NCBI RefSeq assembly: GCF_002813375.1
Contig: NZ_PHUJ01000003.1
Span: forward strand, 1,426,001-1,490,000
Direction of reading: 5' to 3'
DNA length: 64,000 nt
Origin: Pseudonocardia alni
Lineage (GTDB): Bacteria; Actinomycetota; Actinomycetes; Mycobacteriales; Pseudonocardiaceae
Part shown: positions 1 to 8,944 of the stretch, in pieces
Numbering within the stretch: the first letter of the stretch is position 1
Layout of the letters: every line of letters starts with the position of its first letter
The notes under the pieces: generated by a model
The model's input: the letters and a program-made list of their open reading frames with translations, nothing else
The model's database searches: none
What the model was told of the DNA's origin: nothing
Made by a program: the position numbers and the translations under genes

Positions 1-113
1 ACGGTGCCGTCGTAGTCGAAGTACGCGACCGTCCCCGGTCCCGGCTCCGCCTCCCGGATGGCCCGGAGCCGGTCCCGGGTGTCCCCGGCCGGCGTCCCGT
101 CAGCTGGCGACAC
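1..113 (-). CDS. HAD-IB phosphatase / PlsC-like bifunctional protein, N-terminal fragment
   Basis: Only the first 37 codons lie in the window; the gene runs off the left edge. The frame from the GTG at 111-113 ends in YFDYDGT, which fits HAD motif I (DxDGT). The start overlaps the 3' end of plsB by 14 bp and has a GAAGGGG-type ribosome site 7-8 nt upstream. In M. tuberculosis plsB2 (Rv2482c) is followed by plsC (Rv2483c), a HAD-IB hydrolase fused to a lysophosphatidate acyltransferase, so the same identity is inferred here from the motif and the position. Nothing of the acyltransferase domain can be seen, so a HAD-only protein is also possible. Confidence 0.65.
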   Translation of the reverse strand, partial: MSPADGTPAGDTRDRLRAIREAEPGPGTVAYFDYDGT

Positions 114-2499
114 CCGTATCCCCTTCCGCACGCTGTTTCGCCCCGGAGGGCGGGACCACCGGCGACGCCGGGGCCGCCTCGGGCGCCGTCGTCCCGCCGG
201 AGCCGAGGACCACCTCGAGGCGGGCGCGCTGCAACTCGCCCAGCCGTCCCAGATCCTGGATCACCGCGGTGACCTCCGTCAGCCAGGCGGCGCGCCGCTC
301 CCCCAGTGACGCGCCGGCCGCGCCGGACTCCGGCTCGCCGAGCAGGTCGCGGTTGCCGGCCTGGCGCACGGCGGTGGCGTACAGCTCGCGCGACACCGAG
401 TCGGCGCGGTCGAGCCGCTGCTGCAGCAGCATCTGACGGCCGACGCCGAGGCAGTCCTCCAGGAACTCCTTCTCCTCGGCCATCGGCTCCTCGCCCAGCG
501 CGACCAGCCGGTCGGCGACGACGAGCTGGGCGTCGAGGAACGACCGCAGCACGCCCGGCGCGACCAGCAGCGGAGCCTGGCGGAGCACACCGCGCACATC
601 GGCCGGGTCGGCCGCCCGGGTCCGCCATTCCGGGTCGACCAGGTCCAGCTCGCCGATGATCTCGGCGCGGAACTCACGGCGGGTGGAGAAGAAGAACTCG
701 AACTTGAGCAGGTCCCGCAGCCGGGCCAGCTCGCGCCACGCGACCTCGACGATGTCCTCGTCGGGGGCGGCGTCGCCGACGCGCAGCAGCGCGATCTCCA
801 GCATGGCCCGGTTGAGCAGGTGGTGCAGCGCGCCGTTGCGGTAGAACGCGGCGACGTGGTGGCGGCCGGTGCTGACGGCGAAGACCGGCTCGGTGCCGCC
901 GTCGTAGACGGTGACGACCCCGGCCTCGGCGAGCCGGTCGAGGGTCATCCGCAGGCCGTGCCGGGTCCGCAGCTCGGCGATCGGCACCGGGATGCCGCGG
1001 GCCTCCAGGTAGTCCGCCAGCGGCGCGACGACCTCCCGGACCTGCTGCAGGGTCAGCGCCCGGTCCTGCGCCCAGAGCAGCGCGAACGTCGCGAGCGAGG
1101 TCGCCGTCGCCGGGGTGACGCGGTTGATGCCCGCACACACCCGGAAGGCGACCTTCTCCAGCTGGGCCCGGCCGGGGCCGGCGTCGTCGAGCGCACGGCG
1201 CAGCGCGAACGGCTCGGCGAAGCGCACCCGGGCGGTGCCGATGTGGCGGCGCTGGTCGCGGAAGTAGCCGTAGAGCCAGCCCAGTCCCTCGGCCTTCTTC
1301 TGCCCGCCGCGCTGCTCGGCGGCCATCGCGCCGACCTCGTGCAGCTGGTCGTAGACGATGGACACCGGGACGAGCACCGCGTCGAGCTCGGGGCGTTCCT
1401 CCAGCGCGGACACCAGGTAGCGCAGCAGCCCGATGCGGGGCTTGCGCAGCTTGCCGGTGCGGCTGCGGCCGCCCTCGATGTACCACTCCAGGTTGAAGCG
1501 CTTGGCGAGCAGATGCCCCAGGTACTCCTGGATCGCGGCCTTGTAGACGGTGTCCCCGCCGAAGGTGCGGCGGATGAACACGATCCCGGCGCGGCGTCCG
1601 AGCGACCCCATCGGCCAGAACGACAGGTTGTTGCCGCCCAGGACGTGGTTGCGCGGGAAGTTGCGGTCGTGCAGCACCTCGGCGAACAGCAGGGGGTCGG
1701 CGTAGGAGCGGTGGCTGGGCAGGAACACCAGCGCGTGCTCCTTGTTCAGCTCGCGCAGCCGTTCCAGCCCGGACTCGTCGACCTGCACGTCCCAGGCCTT
1801 GGCGTGCATCGGCCCCATCATCGCCCGGAAGAGGTCGATGGCGGGCGGGCTCTGCACGGCGGCCATCTCGTGCAGACAGGACTCCAGGCGCTGCTCGACC
1901 TCGGTGGCGGGGCTGCCCGTCTGGTGCGCGAGCCGCTCGACCAGGGTCGGGAACCGGGCCGAGGAGGTGATCTGCTCGACCATCCGGCGCGGCACCTTGT
2001 AGCGGTCGCCGAGGATGCGCCGCTCCGCACGGTCGCAGGCCAGCACGGCCTGGCGGGCGACGAACCGGGTGAAGCCGTTACTGCCCGGCCGCCCGCTCTC
2101 CTGGGCGACGAACCGCGACACCAGGTCGGCGACGGTCGCCGGCTCCCCCGCCACGACGCGCGCCGCATCCGGGCGGTGCCGGGCCATCGACGGGTGCAGC
2201 GGCGACCACGCCATCCGCATCACCGCCGACGTCGCGAGCCCGGTGAGCTTGCGGACCGGGCCACCGTCCTCGGGCTCGGGGGTCACCCAGGCCACGCGGG
2301 CCGGGACGATCACCGTGTCGTCGCCGTGCAGGGCCTCCCCCAGTGCGGACGGGACCTCGCCGTTCGGCCCGATCCCGACGACCGCCGAGCCCGGGTGCTG
2401 CTCCTCGGCCCAGCGCCGCAGGATGCCGCGTTCGGTGTGCGACCGGGCCTGGGTCACCACGACCTCGCGTCCGCCGCCGGTGACGTCGTCGGTCGTCAT
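100..2499 (-). CDS. plsB: glycerol-3-phosphate 1-O-acyltransferase PlsB
   Basis: This 799-residue protein acylates sn-1 of glycerol-3-phosphate, the first step of phospholipid synthesis at the membrane. It carries the acyltransferase blocks in order: LPSHRSYADPL (the HX4D catalytic motif, about residue 260), the GGNNLSFWPMGSLGR block, FIRRTFGGD, YIEGGRSRTGK and VPVSIVYDQL. Its length matches bacterial PlsB (about 800). I chose the ATG at 2497-2499 because a G-rich ribosome site lies just upstream; the frame stays open further back through low-complexity sequence. A HAD/PlsC-like gene overlaps its 3' end, so the two are probably one lipid-synthesis unit. A TAACTAGGTT stretch (minus strand, about 2547-2556) may hold the -10 box. 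Confidence 0.93.
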   Translation of the reverse strand: MTTDDVTGGGREVVVTQARSHTERGILRRWAEEQHPGSAVVGIGPNGEVPSALGEALHGDDTVIVPARVAWVTPEPEDGGPVRKLTGLATSAVMRMAWSPLHPSMARHRPDAARVVAGEPATVADLVSRFVAQESGRPGSNGFTRFVARQAVLACDRAERRILGDRYKVPRRMVEQITSSARFPTLVERLAHQTGSPATEVEQRLESCLHEMAAVQSPPAIDLFRAMMGPMHAKAWDVQVDESGLERLRELNKEHALVFLPSHRSYADPLLFAEVLHDRNFPRNHVLGGNNLSFWPMGSLGRRAGIVFIRRTFGGDTVYKAAIQEYLGHLLAKRFNLEWYIEGGRSRTGKLRKPRIGLLRYLVSALEERPELDAVLVPVSIVYDQLHEVGAMAAEQRGGQKKAEGLGWLYGYFRDQRRHIGTARVRFAEPFALRRALDDAGPGRAQLEKVAFRVCAGINRVTPATATSLATFALLWAQDRALTLQQVREVVAPLADYLEARGIPVPIAELRTRHGLRMTLDRLAEAGVVTVYDGGTEPVFAVSTGRHHVAAFYRNGALHHLLNRAMLEIALLRVGDAAPDEDIVEVAWRELARLRDLLKFEFFFSTRREFRAEIIGELDLVDPEWRTRAADPADVRGVLRQAPLLVAPGVLRSFLDAQLVVADRLVALGEEPMAEEKEFLEDCLGVGRQMLLQQRLDRADSVSRELYATAVRQAGNRDLLGEPESGAAGASLGERRAAWLTEVTAVIQDLGRLGELQRARLEVVLGSGGTTAPEAAPASPVVPPSGAKQRAEGDTGVAS

Positions 2500-2602
2500 G
2501 GAGCCCCCCGTCGGCATGCCCCGCCGCGGTGCGGCGCCTGCGGGGGTCAACCTAGTTACCCGCCGGTTGGGCAACAACCCGACGCGGCGGTCGCCCGCCA
2601 AC

Positions 2603-4024
2603 TCACACGATCTTGTCCGCCTCGGCGAGCACCCCCCGCAGGATCTGCTCCATCTCGTCGAACTCGCGCTGTCCCGCGATCAGCGGCGGCGCCAGCTGGA
2701 TCACGACGTCGCCGCGGTCGTCGGGGCGGCAGTACAGGCCCGCCTCGAACAGCGCCCCGGGGAGGAACCCGCGCACCAGCCGCTCCCGCTCCTGTGGACC
2801 GAAGGTCTCCCTGGTGTCGCGGTCCCGCACGAGCTCGATCGCCCAGAAGTAGCCGTCGCCGCGGACGTCGCCGACGATCGGCAGGTCACGGAGCCGGTCG
2901 AGGGTCGCGCCGAACGCGTCGGCGTGGGACAGGACGTTGCCGTAGAGGTCCTCGCGCTCCATGAGGTCGAGGTTCGCGAGCGCGACGGCGGCCGAGACCG
3001 GGTGCCCGCCCCAGGTGTAGCCGTGGGGGAACGTGACGCCGGGGGCGAGGAACGGCTCGATCACCTTCTCCGAGGCGATCATCGCGCCCAGCGGCCCGTA
3101 GCCCGAGGTCATGCCCTTCGCGCAGGTGATGATGTCCGGGGTGAACCCGAACTTCGCGCTGGCGAACGGGACGCCGTGGCGGCCGAAGCCGGTGATCACC
3201 TCGTCGGCGACGAGCAGCACGTCGTGCCGGTCGCAGATCTCGCGGACCCGGGCGAAGTACGACGGCGGCGCGGTCAGGCAGCCGCCGGAGTTCTGCACCG
3301 GCTCGAGCACGACCGCGGCGACGGTGTCCGCGCCCTCGAACGCGATGGCCTCCTCGATCCGGTCGGCGGCCCAGCGGCCCAGGGCCTCGGCGTCGCCGTC
3401 GAACTCGGGGTGGCGGTAGAGGTTGGTGTTGGGTACGCGGAACCCGCCGGGCGCCAGCGGCTCGAAGTCCTTCTTCATCGCGGGCAGCCCGGTCACGGCC
3501 ATCGCCCCGTGCGTGGTGCCGTGGTACGCCGTCGCCCGGGAGATCACCTTGTGCTTGAGCGGGCGGCCGCGGAGCTTGAAGTACTGCTTGGCCACCTTCC
3601 AGGCGCTCTCGACGGCCTCGCCGCCGCCGGAGGTGAAGAAGACCCGGTTCAGGTCGCCGGGGGCGAGATGGGCCAGCCGCTCGGCGAGCTCGGCCGCGGG
3701 CGGGGTCGTGTAGCCCCAGACCGGGAAGAACGCCAGCTCCGACGCCTGCTTCGCGGCGACCTCGGCCAGCTCACGCCGCCCGTGCCCGGCCTGCACGACG
3801 AACAGGCCGGCGAGGCCGTCGAGGATGCGGCGGCCGCGGTCGTCCCACAGGTGCACGCCGTCGCCGCGGGTGATGACGGGGATCGGGGCAGCGCCGTCCC
3901 GGCCGTGCATCCGGGCGAAGTGCATCCAGAGATGCCGCCCGGCGGCGTCGGCGTGCGGCGAGAGGGCGGGCGCGTCCGGGGTGGCTCCGGCCTCGGTCCG
4001 GGTCGTGTTCTCGACGGCGGTCAC
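2603..4024 (-). CDS. class III (omega) PLP-dependent aminotransferase
   Basis: A 473-residue fold-type I aminotransferase of the subgroup III family (omega-amino acid, diamine or GABA aminotransferases). Visible motifs are FFTSGGGEAVESAWK, the AYHGTTHGAMAVTG segment, LLVADEVITGFGRHG (the aspartate that contacts PLP), the Schiff-base lysine in CAKGMTSGYGPLG, and FPHGYTWGGHPVSAA. The GTG at 4022-4024 is preceded by GAGGGAG at good spacing. It diverges from a PucR regulator across a 115-bp gap with a palindrome, so that regulator probably controls it and the substrate is likely an amine or amino acid used as a nitrogen source. The exact substrate cannot be read from the sequence. Confidence 0.88.
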   Translation of the reverse strand: MTAVENTTRTEAGATPDAPALSPHADAAGRHLWMHFARMHGRDGAAPIPVITRGDGVHLWDDRGRRILDGLAGLFVVQAGHGRRELAEVAAKQASELAFFPVWGYTTPPAAELAERLAHLAPGDLNRVFFTSGGGEAVESAWKVAKQYFKLRGRPLKHKVISRATAYHGTTHGAMAVTGLPAMKKDFEPLAPGGFRVPNTNLYRHPEFDGDAEALGRWAADRIEEAIAFEGADTVAAVVLEPVQNSGGCLTAPPSYFARVREICDRHDVLLVADEVITGFGRHGVPFASAKFGFTPDIITCAKGMTSGYGPLGAMIASEKVIEPFLAPGVTFPHGYTWGGHPVSAAVALANLDLMEREDLYGNVLSHADAFGATLDRLRDLPIVGDVRGDGYFWAIELVRDRDTRETFGPQERERLVRGFLPGALFEAGLYCRPDDRGDVVIQLAPPLIAGQREFDEMEQILRGVLAEADKIV

Positions 4025-4090
4025 GTGGGGCTCCCTCGGTAGCGGCGCGGTACGCCTCCGATCGTCGGCGCCGCGGCGGCCCCGGTCAGG

Positions 4091-4105
4091 GATACGATCC
4101 GTATC
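4091..4105. promoter_or_regulatory. palindromic operator candidate between aminotransferase and pucR
   Basis: GATACG-ATC-CGTATC is a perfect 6-bp inverted repeat with a 3-nt spacer in the divergent gap, 35 bp before the regulator's GTG. It is the only clear dyad there, so it is the natural candidate site for the adjacent PucR protein. This is inference from position. Confidence 0.45.
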
Positions 4106-4139
4106 GTCCTCGACCGCGCGGCGGACGGAGTGGATCCCG

Positions 4140-5630
4140 GTGCACCCGACCATCGCCGACGTGCTGGCCCGTCCGGAGGTCCGGGCCGGGGCACCCGCCG
4201 TCCGGGCCGGGCGGGCGGCGCTGGGCACGCCGGTGCGCTGGGTGCACGTCAGCGAGGTCGCCGACCCGGCCGGGACGCTGCCGCCGGGGGTGCTGGTGCT
4301 CTCGGTCGGGGTGCCGGTGGCCGACCCCACCACCGTCCCCGCCCGCTACGTCGACGCGCTGCGGGCCGCCGGGGCGGTCGGGCTGGTCGTGGAGATCGGC
4401 CGGCAGCTGCCGTCGCTGCCCGCCGGTCTGGTGCAGGCCGCCCGGGCGGCCGGGTTCCCGCTGGTGGAGCTGCGGCGCACGGTGCGCTTCGCCGAGATCG
4501 TCGCCGGTGTGCTGGGGCAGGTCGCCCGCCGCGACGACGACCCGGGGCCGCCGGGCGTCGAGGCCGCGTTCCGGACGCTCGCCCTGCACCGGGTGCCGCC
4601 GGGGCGCGTGGTCGGCGAGCTGGCCCGCCGGATCGACGTGCCCGTGGTGTGCGAGGACCTCGCGCACCGGGTGCTGCTCACCGCGGGCGGTCCGGACCTG
4701 CGGGACTGGGCGGCGCGCTCGCGGCTGGCCGGGCCCGCCGGGCCGGAGGGCTGGGCGACCGCGCCGGTCGGGCGGCCCGGCGCGCGGTGGGGGCGGCTGG
4801 CGGTGCCGTCGCGGCCGACGCCGGGCACCGCCGAGCGGGTGCGCGCACTGCTCGACGCCGCCGCGGACGCGGTGTCGCTGCTCGACCCGTCGCCCGAGGG
4901 CCTGCTGCGGTCCGCCCGCGACGCGCTGGTGGCCGACCTGGCCGTCACGGTGCCGTCCGACGCCGGACGGCTGGCGGTGCGGGCCCGCGCCGTCGGGCTG
5001 GACACCGCGGGTCCGCTGTCGGTGGTGGCGCTGCGCCCGGCCGGAGACGACGACCCCGGGCGGGCCGTCGACCCGGAGCAGGCCGTGGACGCGGCGCTCG
5101 CCGTCGTCGCACCGGGGGCGACGGTGGTCTCGCCCGCACCCGGGGAGCTGGTCGTGCTCGTGCCCGGCGACGGCGGCCCGCTGCTCGCCGCGCTGCCCGC
5201 CACGGTGGCCGCGGCGACGGCCGGGCCCGGCTCGTTCGCCGCCGTGGCGGACCTGCTGCGCCGGGCCCGCGACGACGCGGCCGCGCACGCCGCGACCGGC
5301 GGCCGCGGCCCCGTCCGGGTGCCCGCGCTGCGCGGGCTGGTGCACCGCCTCGGCGACGACCCGGCCCTGCTCGGCTTCGCGGCGGACGTGCTCGGCCCGG
5401 TGACGGCGCTGCCCGCCGCCGCACGCGCCGACGCCCGGGACACGCTGTGGGCCCTGGTCGGGGCGGGCGGGGTCGTCGCCGACGTCGCCCGCAGGCTCGG
5501 GGTGGGCCGCCCCGCCGCCTACGCCCGGCTGCGCCGCCTCTCCGGCCTGCTGGGCCTCGACCTCACCGACCCCGAGGTGCGGACCGCGCTGCACATGGCC
5601 CTGCTGGTCGACGCCCGTGCCGCCCGCTGA
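4140..5630 (+). CDS. PucR-family transcriptional regulator
   Basis: A 496-residue protein with the PucR plan: an N-terminal purine-catabolism (PucR) domain beginning HPTIADVLARPEV, with the DPAGTLPPGVLVLSVG stretch typical of this family, a middle GGDEF-like/CdaR region, and a C-terminal HTH_30 domain (DTLWALVGAGGVVADVARRLGVGR then AAYARLRRLSGLLGLDL). Such proteins activate or repress genes for purine, amine or amino-acid use. The GTG at 4140 follows GGACGGAG with a 9-nt spacer and gives the conserved N-terminus; the frame remains open further upstream without homology. It is divergent from the aminotransferase, which is its likely target. Confidence 0.88.
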   Translation: MHPTIADVLARPEVRAGAPAVRAGRAALGTPVRWVHVSEVADPAGTLPPGVLVLSVGVPVADPTTVPARYVDALRAAGAVGLVVEIGRQLPSLPAGLVQAARAAGFPLVELRRTVRFAEIVAGVLGQVARRDDDPGPPGVEAAFRTLALHRVPPGRVVGELARRIDVPVVCEDLAHRVLLTAGGPDLRDWAARSRLAGPAGPEGWATAPVGRPGARWGRLAVPSRPTPGTAERVRALLDAAADAVSLLDPSPEGLLRSARDALVADLAVTVPSDAGRLAVRARAVGLDTAGPLSVVALRPAGDDDPGRAVDPEQAVDAALAVVAPGATVVSPAPGELVVLVPGDGGPLLAALPATVAAATAGPGSFAAVADLLRRARDDAAAHAATGGRGPVRVPALRGLVHRLGDDPALLGFAADVLGPVTALPAAARADARDTLWALVGAGGVVADVARRLGVGRPAAYARLRRLSGLLGLDLTDPEVRTALHMALLVDARAAR

Positions 5631-5643
5631 GCCCGCCGCTCAG
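5627..5643. terminator. short hairpin between convergent pucR and methyltransferase
   Basis: CTGAGC-CCGCC-GCTCAG is a 6-bp perfect stem with a 5-nt loop that spans both stop codons of the convergent genes. It is a weak candidate bidirectional terminator without a T-run. Confidence 0.35.
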
Positions 5644-6509
5644 GGCCGGTCGGCCCACAGCAGCGTCGCCGAGCCGAGGGTGTCGGTGACCGTGTCGTGC
5701 AGCGGCCGCCCGTAGCCCGCGGCGACCTCGCGGACCGGGCGGGCGGTGACCGTCCAGCCGTGGCGGCGCAGCCAGTCGTCGCAGGACTCGGCCCGGGGCT
5801 CGGCGAAGAACAGCTCGCGGACGTCGGTGGTGTGCAGCATCTCCTGGGCCGCCTCGCGGAACGACGGATCGTCCGCGATCCGCTCCACCTGGTCGCCGAA
5901 GTGCTCGACGGCGATCCGGCTGCCCGGCACCGACAGCGCGTGCACCCGCTCGAAGAGGAGTTGCTCGGCGTCGGCGGGCAGGTAGGGCAGCAGGCCTTCG
6001 GCCAGCCAGGCGGTCGGCCGGTCCGGGGCGAAGCCGGCCGCGGTGAGCGCGGCGGGCCAGTCGTGGCGCAGGTCGACCGGCACGGTGACCCGGCGCGCGG
6101 TCGGCGTGATCCCCGCTTCGGCGACGACCCCGTCCTTGAACTCCAGCACCTTCTGCTGGTCGACCTCGAACACCGTGGTCCCGGCGGGCCACGGCAGGCG
6201 CAGGGCCCGCGCGTCGAGGCCCGCGGCGAGCAGCACGACCTGGGTCGTCCCTGCGCCGGTCAGGGCCTCGTCGAAGAACCGGGAGCGCACACCCTGGTAG
6301 CCGGCCTGCACGACCCACGGGTCGGCGGCGTCGCCCGGGTCCCGCGGCACCGCCGACAGCGTCCCGGCCGCGTCGACGAACCGCTGGGCGTACGGGTCGT
6401 CGACCAGCCGGTCGGCGCGGCGGGTCTCCAGCGCCCGCCCCGCGGCGACGGCCAGGGCGGTGGCGCCCACGCTGCTGGTGATGTCCCACTGATCGTCGGC
6501 TGTGCGCAT
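5640..6509 (-). CDS. class I SAM-dependent methyltransferase (leucine carboxyl methyltransferase-like, TIGR00027 type)
   Basis: A 289-residue member of the actinobacterial methyltransferase family abundant in mycobacteria (Pfam LCM). The N-terminus (DITSSVGATALAVAAGRA, then DDPYAQRFVDAAG) and the SAM-binding segment VVLLAAGLDARALRLPWP, followed by FEVDQQKVLEFK, are characteristic; AWLAEGLLPYLP is the family motif after the core. The methyl acceptor is unknown for most members. The ATG at 6507-6509 sits 7 nt after a TAGCGT -10 box with no Shine-Dalgarno, so it is probably leaderless. It is convergent with pucR and divergent from a small membrane-protein gene. Confidence 0.88.
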   Translation of the reverse strand: MRTADDQWDITSSVGATALAVAAGRALETRRADRLVDDPYAQRFVDAAGTLSAVPRDPGDAADPWVVQAGYQGVRSRFFDEALTGAGTTQVVLLAAGLDARALRLPWPAGTTVFEVDQQKVLEFKDGVVAEAGITPTARRVTVPVDLRHDWPAALTAAGFAPDRPTAWLAEGLLPYLPADAEQLLFERVHALSVPGSRIAVEHFGDQVERIADDPSFREAAQEMLHTTDVRELFFAEPRAESCDDWLRRHGWTVTARPVREVAAGYGRPLHDTVTDTLGSATLLWADRP

Positions 6510-6516
6510 GACGATC

Positions 6517-6522
6517 ACGCTA
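6517..6522 (-). promoter_or_regulatory. -10 box of leaderless methyltransferase mRNA
   Basis: TAGCGT on the minus strand lies 7 nt before the ATG, fitting the actinobacterial TANNNT-N7-start pattern. Confidence 0.55.
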
Positions 6523-6660
6523 GGAGCAGACGATTAGCGTTGCTCATCAGTCACGCGGATGATCACTCGCACGGCGCAGGCGGTACCGGACACCGGATCC
6601 CATACCGACCCTGCGTGTGTGAGCCGTAACACCGCGTGGATCGGGGGCGAGGAGGGCCAC

Positions 6661-7188
6661 ATGGACCTCCGCCGGGTCACCGGCTACCTCGCGCTCACCC
6701 TGCTCGCGCTGTACTGGCTGTGGGTGCTCACGCGCACCGCCCCGGTGCTGCGACGCGGCTGCCGCGACCGGCCACTGCGCCTGCGGCTGACGCTGCTCCG
6801 GACGGCCGCGCTCGGCTGGACCGCACTGTTCGTCGCGACCGTGCACTTCTGGGCGACGTCGTGGTGGCACGTGGTCGTGGCGCTGCCGGTCGCGCTCGCG
6901 GGCGGGGCCGGGCTGCAGCGGGTGCACCGCCGCCTGGTCGCCCCGCCCCGGCACCGCGTCGCGCTGTCCCGGCGGGTCCGCCGCACCGGGCACTTCCCGG
7001 TCATCCGCCGGCCCGGGGTACCCGGGCCGCACCGGCATGCGGCCGTCGAGGCCGCACCGCGCGCGGTCCGGGACCTCCGCGACCTGGCGTGGCCACCGGG
7101 TCAGCCCGCGGCGCCGACCGGCGTGCGGTCCTCGGGGTCGTCCTCCTCGGCGGGCTCGGCGGCCGGCGCACCGACCAGCTCGCCGTAG
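6661..7188 (+). CDS. hypothetical small membrane protein
   Basis: A 175-residue protein not recognised as a known family. It has a first hydrophobic segment near residues 5-22 (VTGYLALTLLALYWLWVL), a second and third near 50-85 (ALGWTALFVATVHFW and VVVALPVALAGGAG), then a basic, arginine-rich cytoplasmic tail. The ATG at 6661 has a GAGGAGGG ribosome site at normal spacing, which supports a real gene. Its last 88 bp overlap the 3' end of the convergent glycosyltransferase gene, and the low-complexity tail there may be poorly conserved. Function unknown. Confidence 0.55.
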   Translation: MDLRRVTGYLALTLLALYWLWVLTRTAPVLRRGCRDRPLRLRLTLLRTAALGWTALFVATVHFWATSWWHVVVALPVALAGGAGLQRVHRRLVAPPRHRVALSRRVRRTGHFPVIRRPGVPGPHRHAAVEAAPRAVRDLRDLAWPPGQPAAPTGVRSSGSSSSAGSAAGAPTSSP

Positions 7189-8210
7189 ACGACGGTCAGG
7201 GCCTCGGCGATCCGCGCCCGGTCGAACCGCGACACCGCACGGTCCCGGCCCGCGATCCCGAACCCGGCGCGCAGGGCGTCGTCGCCGAGCACGCCGCGCA
7301 GCGCGACCGCCAGCTCGGCGGGCCGGGCCGGGCGGACCAGCACCCCGGTCACCCCCTCGACGACGACGTCGCGCAGCCCGCCCACGCTCGTCGCCACGAC
7401 CGCCCGCGCGCAGGCCATCGCCTGCAGGACCGGCCCGACCCCGACGTCGCGCTCCGGTGCGGCGACCACGACGTCGGCCGAGCGCAGCAGCCGCGGCATC
7501 AGGCCGCCCTCGACCGGCCCGAGGAACCGGACGCGCCCGGCGACGCCGGCCTCGCGGGCGATGCCGAACAGGCGCGCGCGGTCGGGGTCCGGGTCCGCCG
7601 CGCCGCCGGCGACGAGCAGCTCGGCGGTGCGGACCCGGGACAGCGCCCGGATCACCGTGTCCATCCCGGCGCCGTCGGCCAGCGAGCCGACCGCGAGCAA
7701 CCGCGGCCGGTCATCCCGGCGCAGCGCCGGCCCGTCGGGGGCGAACACGTCGGTGTCGACGGCGGCGGGCACCGTCCGCAGCACCGCCCGCGGCACCCCG
7801 CGGCGCAGCAGGGCGGTGTGCTGCTCCTCGCTGGAGGCCAGCACGCGGGCGGCCCCCTGCGACGACCCGGTACGGGCCGCGGGGATCGCGGCCGGGCCCT
7901 GGCAGTCGGCCGGATAGACCTGCACGACCGGCACCCCGGTCGCGACGGCGGCGGCCCCGGCGCGCGGTCCGATGGCGTGCACCACCTGGGGCGGGTCGTC
8001 GGACCACGCCGCGGCCAGTGCGGTGTCCTGCCCGGGTTCCCACGGCTGCACGCGCAGCGTGCCGCCGTCGGCCGGGGCGGTCAGGTCGGGGTCGTCGGGG
8101 ACGTCGGTGAACACCCGGACCGCGTGACCGGCGGCGGCCAGCGAGGCGGCGGTGATCCCCGCGCCGCACGTTCGCGGGACCTCGGGGGTACGGATGACGG
8201 CGATGCGCAA
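7101..8210 (-). CDS. glycosyltransferase family 4 (GT-B fold)
   Basis: A 369-residue retaining glycosyltransferase. The N-terminal Rossmann domain reads RIAVIRTPEVPRTCGAGITA, and the C-terminal donor domain shows RPRLLAVGSLADGAGMDTVI, VRFLGPVEGGLMPRLLRSAD and the acidic/glycine region around VGPVLQAMACARAVVATSVGG. The start is taken as TTG at 8208-8210 because GTGGAGG lies 6 nt upstream and RIAVIRT is the expected first beta strand; an in-frame GTG at 8246 would add 12 residues with no homology. The substrate is unknown. It is not part of an obvious polysaccharide cluster. Confidence 0.82.
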   Translation of the reverse strand: MRIAVIRTPEVPRTCGAGITAASLAAAGHAVRVFTDVPDDPDLTAPADGGTLRVQPWEPGQDTALAAAWSDDPPQVVHAIGPRAGAAAVATGVPVVQVYPADCQGPAAIPAARTGSSQGAARVLASSEEQHTALLRRGVPRAVLRTVPAAVDTDVFAPDGPALRRDDRPRLLAVGSLADGAGMDTVIRALSRVRTAELLVAGGAADPDPDRARLFGIAREAGVAGRVRFLGPVEGGLMPRLLRSADVVVAAPERDVGVGPVLQAMACARAVVATSVGGLRDVVVEGVTGVLVRPARPAELAVALRGVLGDDALRAGFGIAGRDRAVSRFDRARIAEALTVVYGELVGAPAAEPAEEDDPEDRTPVGAAG

Positions 8211-8396
8211 GCGGAGCCTCCACGTCGTGCTCGCGGCTGCGGGCACGCGCAGTTGGCTCTACGCGTCGGACCCGTGACCGTACCCGCTCCGGTCCGCCCC
8301 CGGGTGGGCGACCGCGGGAGTGTGCGAGGCGGGCACATCGGGTAACCGGGTCGCGTCGGGCGGGCCGGCCCGGCAGGACGGGGAGGGGGCGGGCCC

Positions 8397-8819
8397 GTGA
8401 CCGCACAGTCCTGGATCCTCAGGGTGGAGCCCGACGCGGCCGCGTGCCGCACGGCCCGGCACGAGCTGACGCGGTTCCTGACCCCGTTGGTGGACGACGT
8501 GACCGTCGGCGACGCGACGCTGGTGCTGCACGAACTGGTGGCGAACGGTGTCGACCACGCGCACACCCCGATGCTGGTGACCGCACGGGTGCGCGACGGC
8601 GCGGTACGCCTGCGCGTGCGCGACGGCTCGGTCGTGCGCGGACGCGAGCAGCCCTACGACCCCACCGCGACCCGCGGACGCGGGCTGCAGATCGTCGGCC
8701 GGCTCTCGCAGCGCTGGGGCGTGCGCCGGCACCACGGCGGCAAGACGACCTGGGCCGACGTCGGGCCGGTCGGCGCCCGCCCGGCCCCGGACCTGCACCT
8801 GGTGCGCCCGGCCTCCTGA
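8397..8819 (+). CDS. HATPase_c-type ATP-binding protein (anti-sigma/RsbW-like)
   Basis: A 140-residue stand-alone GHKL ATPase domain of the kind found in anti-sigma factor serine kinases and SpoIIE-associated regulators. The N box LHELVANGVDHA is clear (Asn binds Mg-ATP) and the G1/G2-like region is RGRGLQIVGRLSQRWG. GTG at 8397 is preceded by a GGGGAGGGGG ribosome site. No sigma factor or anti-anti-sigma gene is next to it, so its partner is unknown. A run of nine C residues follows the stop codon directly. Confidence 0.82.
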   Translation: MTAQSWILRVEPDAAACRTARHELTRFLTPLVDDVTVGDATLVLHELVANGVDHAHTPMLVTARVRDGAVRLRVRDGSVVRGREQPYDPTATRGRGLQIVGRLSQRWGVRRHHGGKTTWADVGPVGARPAPDLHLVRPAS

Positions 8820-8944
8820 CCCCCCCCCGCCCGTCCGGCGGGCCGGAGCCACCGGGCCGGGCCGGGGCGGGGACCGGGTGGCCGGACCCGGTTCACCGGG
8901 GTGGGCTCACCGCGACGGACCGGTGCGGGCCCCGCCGCGGACGG

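Noticed and set aside
820-2964. Long plus-strand open frame opposite plsB and the aminotransferase gene
   Set aside because: It is antisense to two genes with clear catalytic motifs, and its composition (His/Arg/Gly/Val-rich) is that of a high-GC shadow frame.
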